DNA of 64,000 bases, taken from Glaciozyma antarctica PI12. Its lineage: Eukaryota; Basidiomycota; Microbotryomycetes; Kriegeriales; Camptobasidiaceae. The DNA lies in contig KZ627152.1 in assembly GCA_002917775.1 (NCBI GenBank), forward strand, positions 124,001 through 188,000. The letters run 5' to 3'. The notes under the pieces were generated by a model. It had not been told where the DNA came from. It ran no database searches and was given only the letters and a program-made list of their open reading frames with translations. Position numbers and translations under genes: made by a program. Below, piece by piece: positions 22,031 through 32,700 of this stretch (position 1 is its first letter; each line of letters starts with the position of its first letter).

Positions 22031-22782
22031 ATGGTGACTACTTCGTTCCGCTCCAAGCCTCGTTAAACCCGTCTGACTCGCCTCCTCTTCCCCTTCCCAG
22101 GCCGCCGTCAACCCCAAAGCCTTCCCCATGGCCTCTGCTGAGCTCACGAACCAGATCTTGGATCTTGTTCAGCAGGTGCGCCCTTGTTCTTTCGATGCCG
22201 GGAGGAAGGAGCTGACGAGAACGGTGGCGCACACAGGCTTCCCACTACAAGCAGCTCAAGAAGGGTGCCAACGAGGCTACCAAGACTCTCAACCGTGGTA
22301 TCTGCGAGTTCATCGTCATGACCGGAGGTGCGCTCTCCGTTTGCGAGTGTGGAGGGAACGGAAGCTGACCTTTGCGCCTGCAGACACCGAGCCCATTGAG
22401 GTACGCCAGCGGCTGCCGTCGTCGCACAAAAGAGTGAGGAGCTGATCACCTTACGTTCTCCAGATTCTCCTCCACCTTCCCCTCCTTTGCGAGGACAAGA
22501 ACGTCCCGTTCGTCCTTCCCTCCTACTCCCTTCAACCCTTGCTAACCCTCTTTCCCCCACAGCTACGTCTTCGTCCCCTCCAAGACCGCCCTCGGACGTG
22601 CTTGCGGAGTCTCCCGCCCCGTCATCGCTGCCAGCATCACCACCAACGAGGCTCGCGAGCTCAAGGTCCAGATCGACACCATCAAGGTACGTTCGGAGCT
22701 CTTAGTGGGAGTGACTGAAGGAAGGGCAGCTGACTCTGTGCCTTTGTTTTTGCAGGCTCAGATCGAGCGTCTCCTCATCTAA
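22031..22782 (+). CDS. SNU13: SNU13 / 15.5K, L7Ae-family RNA-binding protein
   Basis: Binds the kink-turn of U4 snRNA and of box C/D snoRNAs. Seven exons (22031-22033, 22101-22175, 22237-22327, 22384-22400, 22464-22507, 22563-22686, 22756-22782) give 126 residues, the same as yeast Snu13. The first exon is the ATG alone. The start was chosen there rather than at the internal ATG 22128 because the upstream exon supplies AVNPKAFP, the conserved family N-terminus. The L7Ae core is intact: [64 protein letters not shown]. One internal exon is only 17 nt. Confidence 0.96.
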
Positions 22783-23040
22783 TTGAGAAGAGCATGTAGA
22801 GAAGTGGAGAGGAGAACTTCGTTGTTCTGCCTCGGTCCGCAAGCCATCTTTGGTTCTCAAGACCTGGTCCTGCCCCGCTCGTTCTCCCTGCTCGTGTCAC
22901 TGCTTTGGTACTGCTTCGTTCCTCCCAGATAGTTTCCGGCCTCACAGGACCTCGCAAAATCCCGCTCGTCGCTTCTCGACAAGGCTCCGTCGCTGGCTGC
23001 TCTGTAAGATGGTGATTCTAGTCCGACTCCACGCTTCAAT

Positions 23041-23964
23041 CTAATACACCAACCCCCTCCTCAACACCTCCTCATACCTCCTCCCCATCCACTCCGGCAC
23101 TCCCCTCCCCTCACTCGCCAACCTCGCCAACCCAATCCCCACTCCTCCAACAACTCCCACATACGCGACCCTCCACCCATTCCACCCGTCCCTCCTCCTC
23201 CTCAACCCCCTCGGCGCCGTCGGGTCCGCCAGTCTCCTTATCCCCGCCAAAGCGTGGTAGGACCCGATAGAGAGGACTGAGGCGTAGGCGATTGAAGATG
23301 CGAGAGCGTGTGGGGAGGAGAGGGAGTAGGAGACGAAGGAGTAGGAGAGGAGGGTGGGGGAGAGGGAGGAGATGGGTGGGGAGGGGGAGGAGGGGAGGAG
23401 GCGGTGGAGGTAGGCGTGGTGCAGGGCTAGAGGGAGGAGGAGGTAGCCGGTGATTTGGTGCAGCGAGATCGGGGGAAGGTAGGATGGCGTCGAGGGGGGT
23501 TCGACGGGGGTGGAATCGATCTTGAAGGCTTCTGAAGGCTCGGCGTCTTCGTCGTCTGAAGAGAGCTCGACGATCCGCCCGTCGAACGAGAGTTCCTCCT
23601 CCCCTCCCATACCCTTCTCCGCGTCCCTCCTCACATCCACCCTCCTCCTCCTACTTCTCTCCCTCCTTTCAACCCCCTTCAACACGCGTCCCAGCACCCC
23701 ACTAACGACGTGCACCCCCGCGCTCCCCCAGACAAATACCCACTCCCCCCATTCGCCCTGGTACATGACGCGCCCGAGTACCATGAAACCCGATGCGTAA
23801 GACTCGGCTTTCGTGCGTGGGGCGATGGTGGAGGCGAGAGGGGCGCAGAGGTGGATGAGGAGGAAGGACGAGAGGGAGATGGCCGAGGCGCGTTGGGTGA
23901 GGTTGAGGAACCGGATCGACGACTGGGTGAGAGCGAGCGTGTCGTAGGGTTGCTTGCGGGCCAT
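23041..23964 (-). CDS. MCP1-like mitochondrial membrane protein (probable)
   Basis: Intronless frame of 307 residues, unusual for this region. Hydrophobic segments lie near residues 25-45 (ASAISLSSFLLIHLCAPLA), 75-95, 170-190 (QITGYLLLPLALHHAYLHR), 205-235 and 270-290, separated by a charged loop near 110-150. The pattern of paired helices with His residues (LLIHL, LALHHAYLH, SYHALAGI) resembles the Mcp1 transmembrane domain (PF07950), a multicopy suppressor of ERMES defects in yeast. Recognised by general pattern only; an unrelated haem- or lipid-related membrane protein is possible. Confidence 0.5.
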   Translation of the reverse strand: MARKQPYDTLALTQSSIRFLNLTQRASAISLSSFLLIHLCAPLASTIAPRTKAESYASGFMVLGRVMYQGEWGEWVFVWGSAGVHVVSGVLGRVLKGVERRERSRRRRVDVRRDAEKGMGGEEELSFDGRIVELSSDDEDAEPSEAFKIDSTPVEPPSTPSYLPPISLHQITGYLLLPLALHHAYLHRLLPSSPSPPISSLSPTLLSYSFVSYSLSSPHALASSIAYASVLSIGSYHALAGIRRLADPTAPRGLRRRRDGWNGWRVAYVGVVGGVGIGLARLASEGRGVPEWMGRRYEEVLRRGLVY

Positions 23965-24159
23965 CGTAGAGAGCGTTCGTTGTTAGGAGAGTGAGGACGA
24001 TGTGGCAGGAGATGAAGAGGTGCGATCAACCTCGGCGTCGACCTTGCTCTCCCGGCGCTCCTCTCGCAACTTTGCTGGCCAGATACCGCGTTCCACAAGC
24101 CAAATCAATGCTTCCAATCCAACAAATCAACGGTCCCAAGAGCTCAAACCAGCCTCAAA

Positions 24160-26284
24160 TCACCCCGCCATCGACCTCCTCCTCGCACCAACCACAGTCC
24201 CGACATTGCCCCTGCTCTCCTCCACTTCCCTCCCCGCTCTCGATGCCTTCCTCGCCTCAGCAGGGAAAGACTCCTCCCCCTCACTCTCGCTCCCGCCTAC
24301 CGGCATGGCAAGAGGTATCGAATGTGCCGCCGGCGTGGGCGTCGTGCTGCGTGGCTTTCGGCTCGCTCCGCTTGCGGAGGGAGGAGCGGAGGATGAAGGG
24401 ACGAAAGAGGTAGAGGAGGTGGGCTTGGAGGACTTGCGAGGCTTCGTAGTCGCCGCTGAGGAGATGGTGGCGACATACTCTTGTGGTCGGCGCATCTTCC
24501 TGCGACGAGATCGAGGGTCAGCAAATGCGCAGACGTGCAGGGAGGGAGAACGTACGTGTTCAGCTTCGGAAGAGCGTAGTTGACCGACTTGCGGGCTCGA
24601 CGGCCTTCTCCCGCTGCTTCCGTCCTCGACTAAAGGACCTCTCGACGACGGCCTGGACCCTGCTCCCATCCACTCGTCAGTTCGACTCGCCTGCAAACGC
24701 ACACGAAATCAACGTACCTGCTTCCTCCTCTACAAGCTTCATTCCCTCCCCGCTTCTCCCAGGCGACCGCACCTTCGCAGTCCCCAATACCGTCTCCTGC
24801 GCTCCCGCTTCTCGCCACCCACGCGTCTCAGCCGTCAAAGGCAGGACCGGAACCTCTTCGCTCTTCTCCTCAGCCTGCGGCTCCTCATCATCTTCCGAAG
24901 AAGAAGAAGAAGAAAAGACCGCCCTCCTCTCCCTCACCTCCTCCCTTCGCTCGACCTGTACCTCCCTCAGCACCTCCCTCCCCTTCCCCTTCTCGACCCT
25001 CCCCCCAATCTCAACCCTCCCTTCAGCCCTCCCTTCCATCCTCGCCGCCGCCCTTCTCTCAATCCTCTCCAGCGCCTCCTCCTCGCTCCCGAACCCCAGT
25101 CGAGGCTCCGCACTCGTCCCCACCAACGCAGGCGGGGGTCTCACGAGGCCTGAAATCCTGCGAGCTGGCCGACGGAATTCAGTAGTCGAGGCGGAGGAGG
25201 ATGAGGCGGGAGGTGGGGGGCGGGGTTTGGAGAGAGGTTTCGTGCGGGCGGGAGGGGGGGCGATGGGTGGTGGTGGGACGGTTGGAGGAGAGGAAGGGGA
25301 GGAGGATGGAGTGGGGAGAAGCTGCGAGGGAGGTTCTTCGCGGAGGCTGGGAGGGGGGTTAGTAGGTAGAGAGAAGGGAGGGAGGAGGAAGACGCACCCT
25401 TCGAGAACGCTGCCTCCCCATCCGGCTTCGCGCTCGACGAGGTCCTCGCCTTCGTTGCTTCCTTCTCCTTCGCTGATGTAGCTGAGATCTGGACGCGTGG
25501 AAATGGAAGGCCGCGCGACGCGGGCAGCGGTTGAGCGACGACGGGAGACGGAGATGTTGTTTGAAGGAAGCTGGGCTGAGGGGGCGCTGGTGGATGCTGT
25601 GGGAGGAGAAACTGGAGGAGCGTCAGATTAGCGTATTGGAGGAGGGCAAAGGGCGCACGGGAGGATGCTGGAGAAGCGAGGGAGGGTCGGAGGAGCATCG
25701 ACTCGAAGGCATGGAGAGCTGTCACCGTGTTCGCGAGCGTCTCCAGCATCGCCTGCAAGCCGAACTTGTTAACTATCTCCCATAATCCCTTACCAAGCCA
25801 CGCAGCTCACCTCTGCCTGCCCTGGATCCATCCCTCGTGCTCTGCCCTCCTCACTCAACGTCTCCCGCTCGCGTTCCCTCTCCCTCTCCTCACTTCTCTC
25901 CAGCCGGTCCCGCAATCCTGCGTTCTCGCATTCGAGTTGAAAGTGCGCGCCCTTGAGTGAGAGGTTCTCGGCGCGAAGGAGGGAGATGCGGCGCTGGAGA
26001 TCAGAGTTGGCTCTGTTTGTTGTTTAGCTCGGGAGAGGAAGATGAGACCGCCCAGGGAACGCACTTGGTGAGCTCGCTGTTCTTGTGAATAATTTCCTTG
26101 TTCTGTGAGAGGTGCTTGCGCTTGACTAGAGTGGCGAGCTGGGTTTAGCCGTCGTTCAACAACGGCGATGGGGGATTCGGGGCTCACAGATTTCGTGCGT
26201 CTCGAGCATGAGACTGGTTGAAGAGCCTGAGGTTCCTCCTGGTTGATTCGAGCCGAGTCCTGACAGGCGACGAGTCGTAGTCAT
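24160..26284 (-). CDS. SGO1: shugoshin (centromeric cohesin protector)
   Basis: Protects centromeric cohesin through PP2A. An N-terminal coiled coil (FKRKHLSQNKEIIHKNSELT, then NSDLQRRISLLRAENLSL) matches the shugoshin homodimer/PP2A-binding segment. The C-terminal basic SGO motif is ARKSVNYALPKLNTKMRRP. Between them is a long low-complexity Ser/Pro and acidic region. Exons: 26188-26284, 26065-26125, 25811-26012, 25398-25752, roughly 24700-25335, 24556-24629, 24160-24499. The exon five/six junction near 24630-24710 could not be settled from splice signals; exon five also seems to use an AAG acceptor. Divergent from the Rap1-like gene across 129 bp. Confidence 0.85.
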
Positions 26285-26413
26285 CGCCTCGACCGTGCTA
26301 AGTGAGACGAAGGAGGGAGAGCTGCGCGGAGGGAGAAAGCAACAACGTCGCCCAAGCTTGTCTCTCGCCAGCTCTCGCCACAACCGCCACGAAGCTCAAG
26401 GACTACAGCCAGG
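26285..26413. promoter_or_regulatory. 129-bp divergent promoter, SGO1 / RAP1-like
   Basis: Opposite start codons are separated by only 129 bp, which must contain both leaders and any promoter elements. No TATA box is evident. Confidence 0.6.
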
Positions 26414-29400
26414 ATGAGGTGCGCTCAGCTGTGCGGCCTCAAGAGTTCCTCCCAAGCTAACCCTGTCTGCCTCCTCCAGCAGCCGCGCCTCCTTCACGCC
26501 GGAGGATCGCTTGAACCTCGCCAAGTTCCTCGTCACCTTCCCACAGCAAGACCATCTCAAGCCTTCTACTCACAAAGCGATGGCACGCCGCGTACGTATC
26601 CTCCCCCCAACTCCTCGCGCCCATCCTCGCCGAGGTTGGCCCGAGCTGACTTGTTGTTGTCCTCGTTACAGCACCCCGAGCACAGCGACCAGTCCTGGCT
26701 GGAACACTACAAACGATCCGGCAAGGAAAAGGTCGACTACCACATCCGCACGTTGGAGAAGGCGAAGAAGAAGTCCAAGGCGCAGACGCCTGCCGCCGCC
26801 GCCGCCGCCCCCGTCGCGAGCACGTCCAAAGCCAAGCGAGCACGCGAACCCTCCTCCTCTCCCTCCGACTCTACCTCAGACGAGAGCGATTCTCCTCCGC
26901 CGAAGCAGTCGTCGAAGCGCGTCAAGTACACGGACGAGCACAGGAGCTTGCTGGTCGACATGCTCGAGAGCGGGGAGCGGAAGGGGCTGGCTCGCGGCAG
27001 GGTGTATGAGAATCTGGAGGAGAAGGTGCGCACGCGTTTCTTAAAAGCGTTTGCTAGGGCGCAACAGCTGACGGCGCGCGCGTTCTCACAGTGCCCGGAC
27101 CACTCGGCTCAATCCTGGCAGACGTACCACCGCGACAACCGCTCCGAGATCGACAACGCAGTCAAGGCCAAGGCCAAGGTGCGTAGGAAGAAGAACTTCC
27201 CGAGGCCCAAGTCGAGCGCCAAAGCGAAGGTCGCCGAGGGAGCGAAGGCGCTGGGGAGCGGTGCGAAGGCGGGGACGAGCGCGAAGGGGAAGGGGAAGAT
27301 GGTTGTGCTGAGCGATAGTGATAGCGACGTCGAGTTCGAGTTCGAGGAGGTAGCGGTCAAGAAGGCGATGGTCAAGGAGGCGCCCAAGTCGGTGGAAAGG
27401 GAGTCGTCGTCGGACGTCGAGGTCGAGGTCGAGGATGCTGCGCCCGAGGTCTACACCGACAAGGACGACACGATCCTGGTTCTGAACGTCGCCCGGGCGG
27501 AGCTGAAGGGTTTGAATCGAGACAACGTATGGGTCGCTCTGGCGAACAAGGTGCGATAGTTTACCCTTTCTATCGGTTGCTCTTACTGACGACTTGCGCT
27601 GCAGTACCCTCAACATTCCGCCGAAAGATGGAAAGCTCGCTGGATGCAAGACGTCGGAACTTTCGTCGCTCGCGTTGCGACGCAGATCGCCGAGATCCTC
27701 AAGACCCAGGCCGGAGCCACCGCGTCGTCGGAGAAAGCAGCTACGAAGCCGAAGGAACCCAAGGGACCAGTCGTCGAGCCTGAATCTGTCGATAACGGAG
27801 CCAAGGTCAAGGGCGGCGTCAAGGTCGAGGAAGATATCGACGAACCTACGACGCAGGAGGACGACGAAGAGCTCGACCAGCTCGCAGACGACTCGTAAGT
27901 TCTTCTCTCCTCAGCTTCGTACCAGGCCGAAACTGACCTCTTTTCTCCGCCAAAGAAGCCTCCAGCATTTCCCCGCGCCCCTCTCCCGCTCCTCCTCCCG
28001 CCCATCGACCTCGCAAGCGCCTATCGCCCAACCCGCCCTTCCCAGTTCCTCCGCTCTCGCTGGTCCTCCTCTTCCACCGCCCGATGTCACTCCTCCCACT
28101 CCCAGTGCTTCACCGCAGCACGAATCGCAAGAACGCGATCGTCTCGCTGCGCGGAAGCGGGAGGCTGTCTCGCCGCCTCGTCCGCTTTCGTCCCTTCCTT
28201 CGCCTTACCTCAAGGGGATCGAAGCTCAAGAGGAGATGGAGGAGGTCGAGGACGTGGAGGAGGACCAGGAGATGGAGGAAGACGAGCTGGACGAGGACGA
28301 CAGGCGGGTCGAAGCGTCTTTGCTCGTCGAACCGGCGGAGGGCGTCGACGGGTGGCCTCCGCTCGAGGGCGCCGAGCTCGAGTTTGTCGAGGGGACGTAC
28401 GTGCTGCTCGATAGTTTGGCGAAGGCTGAGAAGGAGGAGGAGGAGAGGGAGAGGGAGGAGGAGGAGCGCCAGCGGGAGAGGCTGAGGAGGGAAGCGGAGG
28501 AGGAGGAAGCGAGGAGGGCTGCGGAAAGGGAGGAGGAGAGGAGGGTTGCGGAAGCGGAGGAGAGGAGGATTGAGGAGGAGAAGCAGGCGAAAGAGGCCAG
28601 GATCGTCGCGAAGGCGCAGCGGGACGCGAGGAAGAAGGCCGAGATGGAGGCGGCGGCGCGCACGGAGCTTGAGGAGAGGCAGAAGGCGTTCGAGCTCGAG
28701 GTGCGCAGGAAGGAGGAGGTCGAGGCGAAGAAGCTGGCCAAGATCGAGGCGCAGAAGAAGGCGGAGGACGAGGCGAGGATCAAGGCCGAGCTCGAGGCGG
28801 AGGAGGAGAAGGCTGCGAAGGAGAAGGCCGACCTCAAGGCGAAGCGCAAGGCCGACCGCAAGAAGGCAGCCTCAATCCCTCCGCCCGAGCCTTCGTCGTC
28901 GAAGGCGATCTCCGAGCATCGCAAGGAAACGAAGCACCCTACTCCCTCCTCTTCGGCAGTCAAACTTCCTCCTCCGTCCTCAGCTCCCCACCCTATCCCC
29001 GCCGCTGTCGCCAGGCTCGGCAAGCGCCCTCGAGCTTCCTCCGCCGCCATGTCGGAGGCCCCCGACCCCGCCACTCCCGTCGCGAAGAAAGCTCGCCTCG
29101 ACCCCGCTGTCCCCATCCCTTCCTCCTCGACCAAGCCCGTCGTCCTTCCTCTCGCCTCCGCTCCCGAGACGAAAGTCTCGCTTAAGGACGAGCTCGCGGA
29201 GTACGGTCGCCGGTACGGCTTCAAGACGCGCCCCGTCATGTCGCTGTACTTCGCCTGCGGCGCGCCGCTCAACATGACCATCCTCGAGGACGCTCTCACG
29301 TGGTACTCGTCGCGTCGACCTGCACCAGGGACGGAGGCGCACCACGATTTGGAGTTGCGCATCGGGAGGACGATATGGACGTACGATGAGGATGTCGTCG

Positions 29401-29543
29401 TTCTGCAGGGGAGCGAGGCGGAGAAGAAGGCGATCGAGGCGCGCAAGGGGAGGAAGAGCATCAAGGCGAGGATGAAGTTCTTGCAAGAGTCGGAGAAGAC
29501 GACGGTGGAGGCGTTGGGGGCGCCAAAGTGGCCTTTTGTGTAG
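26414..29543 (+). CDS. Rap1-like telomere protein with three Myb-like repeats
   Basis: Six exons (26414-26418, 26480-26591, 26672-27025, 27092-27550, 27605-27894, 27956-29543) give 935 residues. Three Rap1/Myb-type units are visible. Unit one: SFTPEDRLNLAKFLVTF to HPEHSDQSWLEHYKR. Unit two: YTDEHRSLLVDMLES to CPDHSAQSWQTYHRDN. Unit three: DDTILVLNVARAELKG to YPQHSAERWKARWMQD. In each, an intron lies just before the HPEHS/CPDHS/YPQHS helix. A very charged coiled coil (about residues 520-690) follows. The C-terminus resembles the Rap1 C-terminal domain: RPVMSLYFACGAPLNMTILE, RIGRTIWTYDEDVVVL, RKSIKARMKFLQ. No BRCT domain is evident. The whole suggests a shelterin-type scaffold at telomeres; DNA binding is inferred. 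Confidence 0.75.
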
Positions 29544-29745
29544 GGATACGAGTGTAGTGTGGCATCTAGTCTGTTGAGTTCCTTTTTCGCTCCCGAATTC
29601 TGCTCTCTCTCGTGTCTCGCCGACACGACTCATGCACGATCGATAAATAGTGGATTGCGAGGTGCCCAAGGATGCTCAAAAATAACGTGCAGAATGTGGA
29701 ATAAATAGAAAGCGAAGCGGGGGGTGATATACAGCGAGCGACAAC

Positions 29746-32700
29746 CTAAATCTCCATATGCCTCTTCCGAAGCATCGGCGCCTTGAACGAAACCATGCTA
29801 TTCGCCCTCTCCAGGTCTCCCAACTTGAAGCTCGCCTCGCTCCCGCTGACCGAGTCAGCGCGCGAGAGACTACCGCTCGTCAGAGCTGGCGCCGTCGATC
29901 CTGCGAGGCGGTTGAGGACAGACTGGCGAGATTCGAGTGCGGCGACCTTGGATCGTACGGAGGGGAGGAGGGTCGACCGACGTGCGGGAGGAGGAGTGGG
30001 GAGGGCACGAAGGTTCCCAATCGACCGCGAGGAAAGGAGAGGTGGGTGAGACCTGACTTTGCGCGGGAGAGGAGGTTCTCCTTCGTGCGAAGAGGGAGGG
30101 GTCGTGTTGGAGATGGAATCGGGGCTCGAGGTGGCGGAGGACGAATCCAGGGTTGGCTCGGTCGGGGATCCCTCCGAGGTGGTGGGCGAGACCGTCGCGC
30201 GGAGGGAGCGGACGGAAGACGCCTTCTTGAGGATCGCTGGCGCGCGCCGAAGCGACGTGACGGACGACTGCTTCGTGAGCTGAAGCCTGGCGCCTGCGGC
30301 GGCGGCAGGGAGGATAGGGCTGGGAGTGGTCGTTCGGCTCGTCGGGCGCGTGGGGAGAGGTCGCGCCGCCTTGCGCGGGGATGGCGAAGGGGGAACGGTG
30401 GAGAGAGGGGAGTGGGACTTGACGGGGGAGGCGGGGGTGGCGTAGGCGAAGGGCTGCTTCATCGCCGACTTGGGCCTCGCTGGCGCGGTGGTGGGGACGC
30501 TCGACTTGACAGGAGAGGTGGAGCGGGAGCGAGCTGGTGCCGGCGAGCGAGATGCGGTGGTGGTCGGCTGGGAGTGACGATGAGGAGAGGGAGGAGCTCG
30601 GAGTGCCGATCGAAGGGAGTTGTCGAAGGGAGTGGGATCCTCGTCGTCGAACCGATCCTGCATGAGCGCGTCGAGCTCGTCCTCCGATTCGTCCTCGACC
30701 TCAACATGAGGAGCGCCGTGCCTCTTCTCAAGGTACGCCGAGTCGTCCGGAACGTCATCGAGGTCGTCCAGCTGCACGCTCGAGGCGTCCTCTTTCCCGT
30801 ACATGTCGAAAGCGAGAGCGTCGTACTGCTGCTCTCCCCCTCCATAGTAGCGCGACTCCTCACGAGCGTCCCGGTCCTCCTCATCCTCATCCTCAGCCGC
30901 TCCCGAGATCTCAGAGCGCAACCCACTCTCCGTACGCCGGTGTCCTCCTTCTCCTCGACGAGCGGTAGCCGACGCGATGGCCGTCGAGATGCAATCGAGC
31001 GACATCTGGTGCACCAACTGACGCTCCTTCGCCTTCCCCACGACGATCGTGCCGCGCGGGACTGCCGACGGAGGACTAGGGTGCGCCGGTGCTGCAAGCC
31101 CGTCCTCGTGCGAGAGGTTGGAGGTACGAACGCTATCGAGCGAGGCGATTCGAGAAAGCGCTTGCGCGCCCGAACGACTAGGTCCTCGTCCGCCGTTGAG
31201 GTCTGAAAGTCGGAGAGAGTCGAGGCTTGCCATTCGATTCATCGAAGGTCCCTGCTGCCGCATCGCTTCCGCGCGACCCTTGGGAGCTCCTCGAAGCTGG
31301 TCGATACTCCAGCTCTTTGAGAGCGGGCGAGCTTGGGCGTCGACGGAGATGATGGGACCGACGTGGCCGGGAGGAGGGTCGAGAGAGACGAAGTTGACGA
31401 TTCGGATGGGGATGTCGGCGGTAACGTCGGCAGAGAGGGTTCCTCCGACTGAAGCCTTGATCGCGTAGGTGACTTCGAGGTGGCGACCGCGCGGGATCGA
31501 GAGCTCGTCGGACTGCACATGAAAGCTCAGTCAGTCTTCATCAGGCCGAAGATGAAAAGAGTACGCACGGGTACGAGAAGGAAGTGAGAGAATTCCGCCG
31601 TCTCGCCACCGTCGACGCCCATCCAGCTCCCCTTGGCCGTAACGCCCTTGTTCCCCTTCTTGCCCATCTCAAGCGTCGATTCAGCGACCTTCTTGCGCGT
31701 CGTCTGCGTCTGGCACGCGTCGGGATCGAGATCGAGCTCGCCTGGCGCGTCGGGGTCGTGGCCGTTACCGGCGTTGAGCCAAGGACGCGGGCGGAAGACG
31801 GTGGTGATGCGAACGAGGGAGAGAGTGAGCGTCTTGATCTGCAGAGAGCGATGCCAGGTCAGCTTTAAAATACGAGCTCGCAAAGCTCGTTGACGACGCA
31901 CCTTCTTGGACGACTCGTTCTCAACGCTCACGTCAACATAGCACCTCTGCCCAGCGACCCACGTCCCTCGATGCATCTTCGCCGTAAGCGTGACCTTGCC
32001 GTTCCCGCCCATGAAGAGGGCTTTCGACCCAGACGCGAGACGAGGTCTGAGAGCGGGGGCGAGGACGATGGCGGGGCTGAAGTAGGGGAAGATCTCGACG
32101 TGGCGGTAGAAGTGGGCGATGGACCTATCGCTCCCGTTCTCCGACTTGAGCTTGACCGACCTGCGCATGAGCTTTGTTAGACTGTGTTTGCCGAGGAAAG
32201 GAGGGAGGGACGCACGCGATGACGATGTATCGCACGACGCCCTGCTTGCCCTTGAACCCGCCCTTTGCGCCTTGGCCGATGGGGAGAAGCATGCTGAAAG
32301 GAACGGTGTGCTGTCCTGCGAGGCCCTTGGAGAAGCCCTCCAAATCGGCGTACGAGTCGAAGCACGGGAGAGGAAGTGCTGCGCCGTTCGAGTTCCTGAT
32401 GGACGAGATGGACGAGGCGTGGTGGTAGAAAATGTGTCGAGCGTCTAGCGAAGAGAGCTCTGCGATTGTCAAAGAGGGGTGAGCTGCGTTGCGTGGGGAC
32501 GGCGATGAAAAGAACGCACCTTCGAAGCCTATAACGCGAATCTTGGGCTTTCCGACCCACACCTCCCTCTCGCGATCCTTCGGCTTGCGAATCCGAACCT
32601 CCATCCTTCCCTTGAGCGTTCCTCCCTCGACGACGAGCGACGACTGAAGGACGAGATCGAGCTCGACGCGTGCCTTGCTCGTGCTCTTCGCCTGCTCCAG

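Noticed and set aside
22128-22175. Internal ATG as the SNU13 start
   Set aside because: It would remove the conserved AVNPKAFP N-terminus supplied by 22101-22127.
28226-29626. 466-codon minus-strand open frame opposite the Rap1-like gene
   Set aside because: Ser/Ala-rich shadow of a GC-rich charged coiled coil; no motif, and the plus frame has family domains and splice sites.
29758-31206. 482-codon plus-strand open frame
   Set aside because: Arg/Gly-rich antisense shadow of the arrestin gene's last exon.
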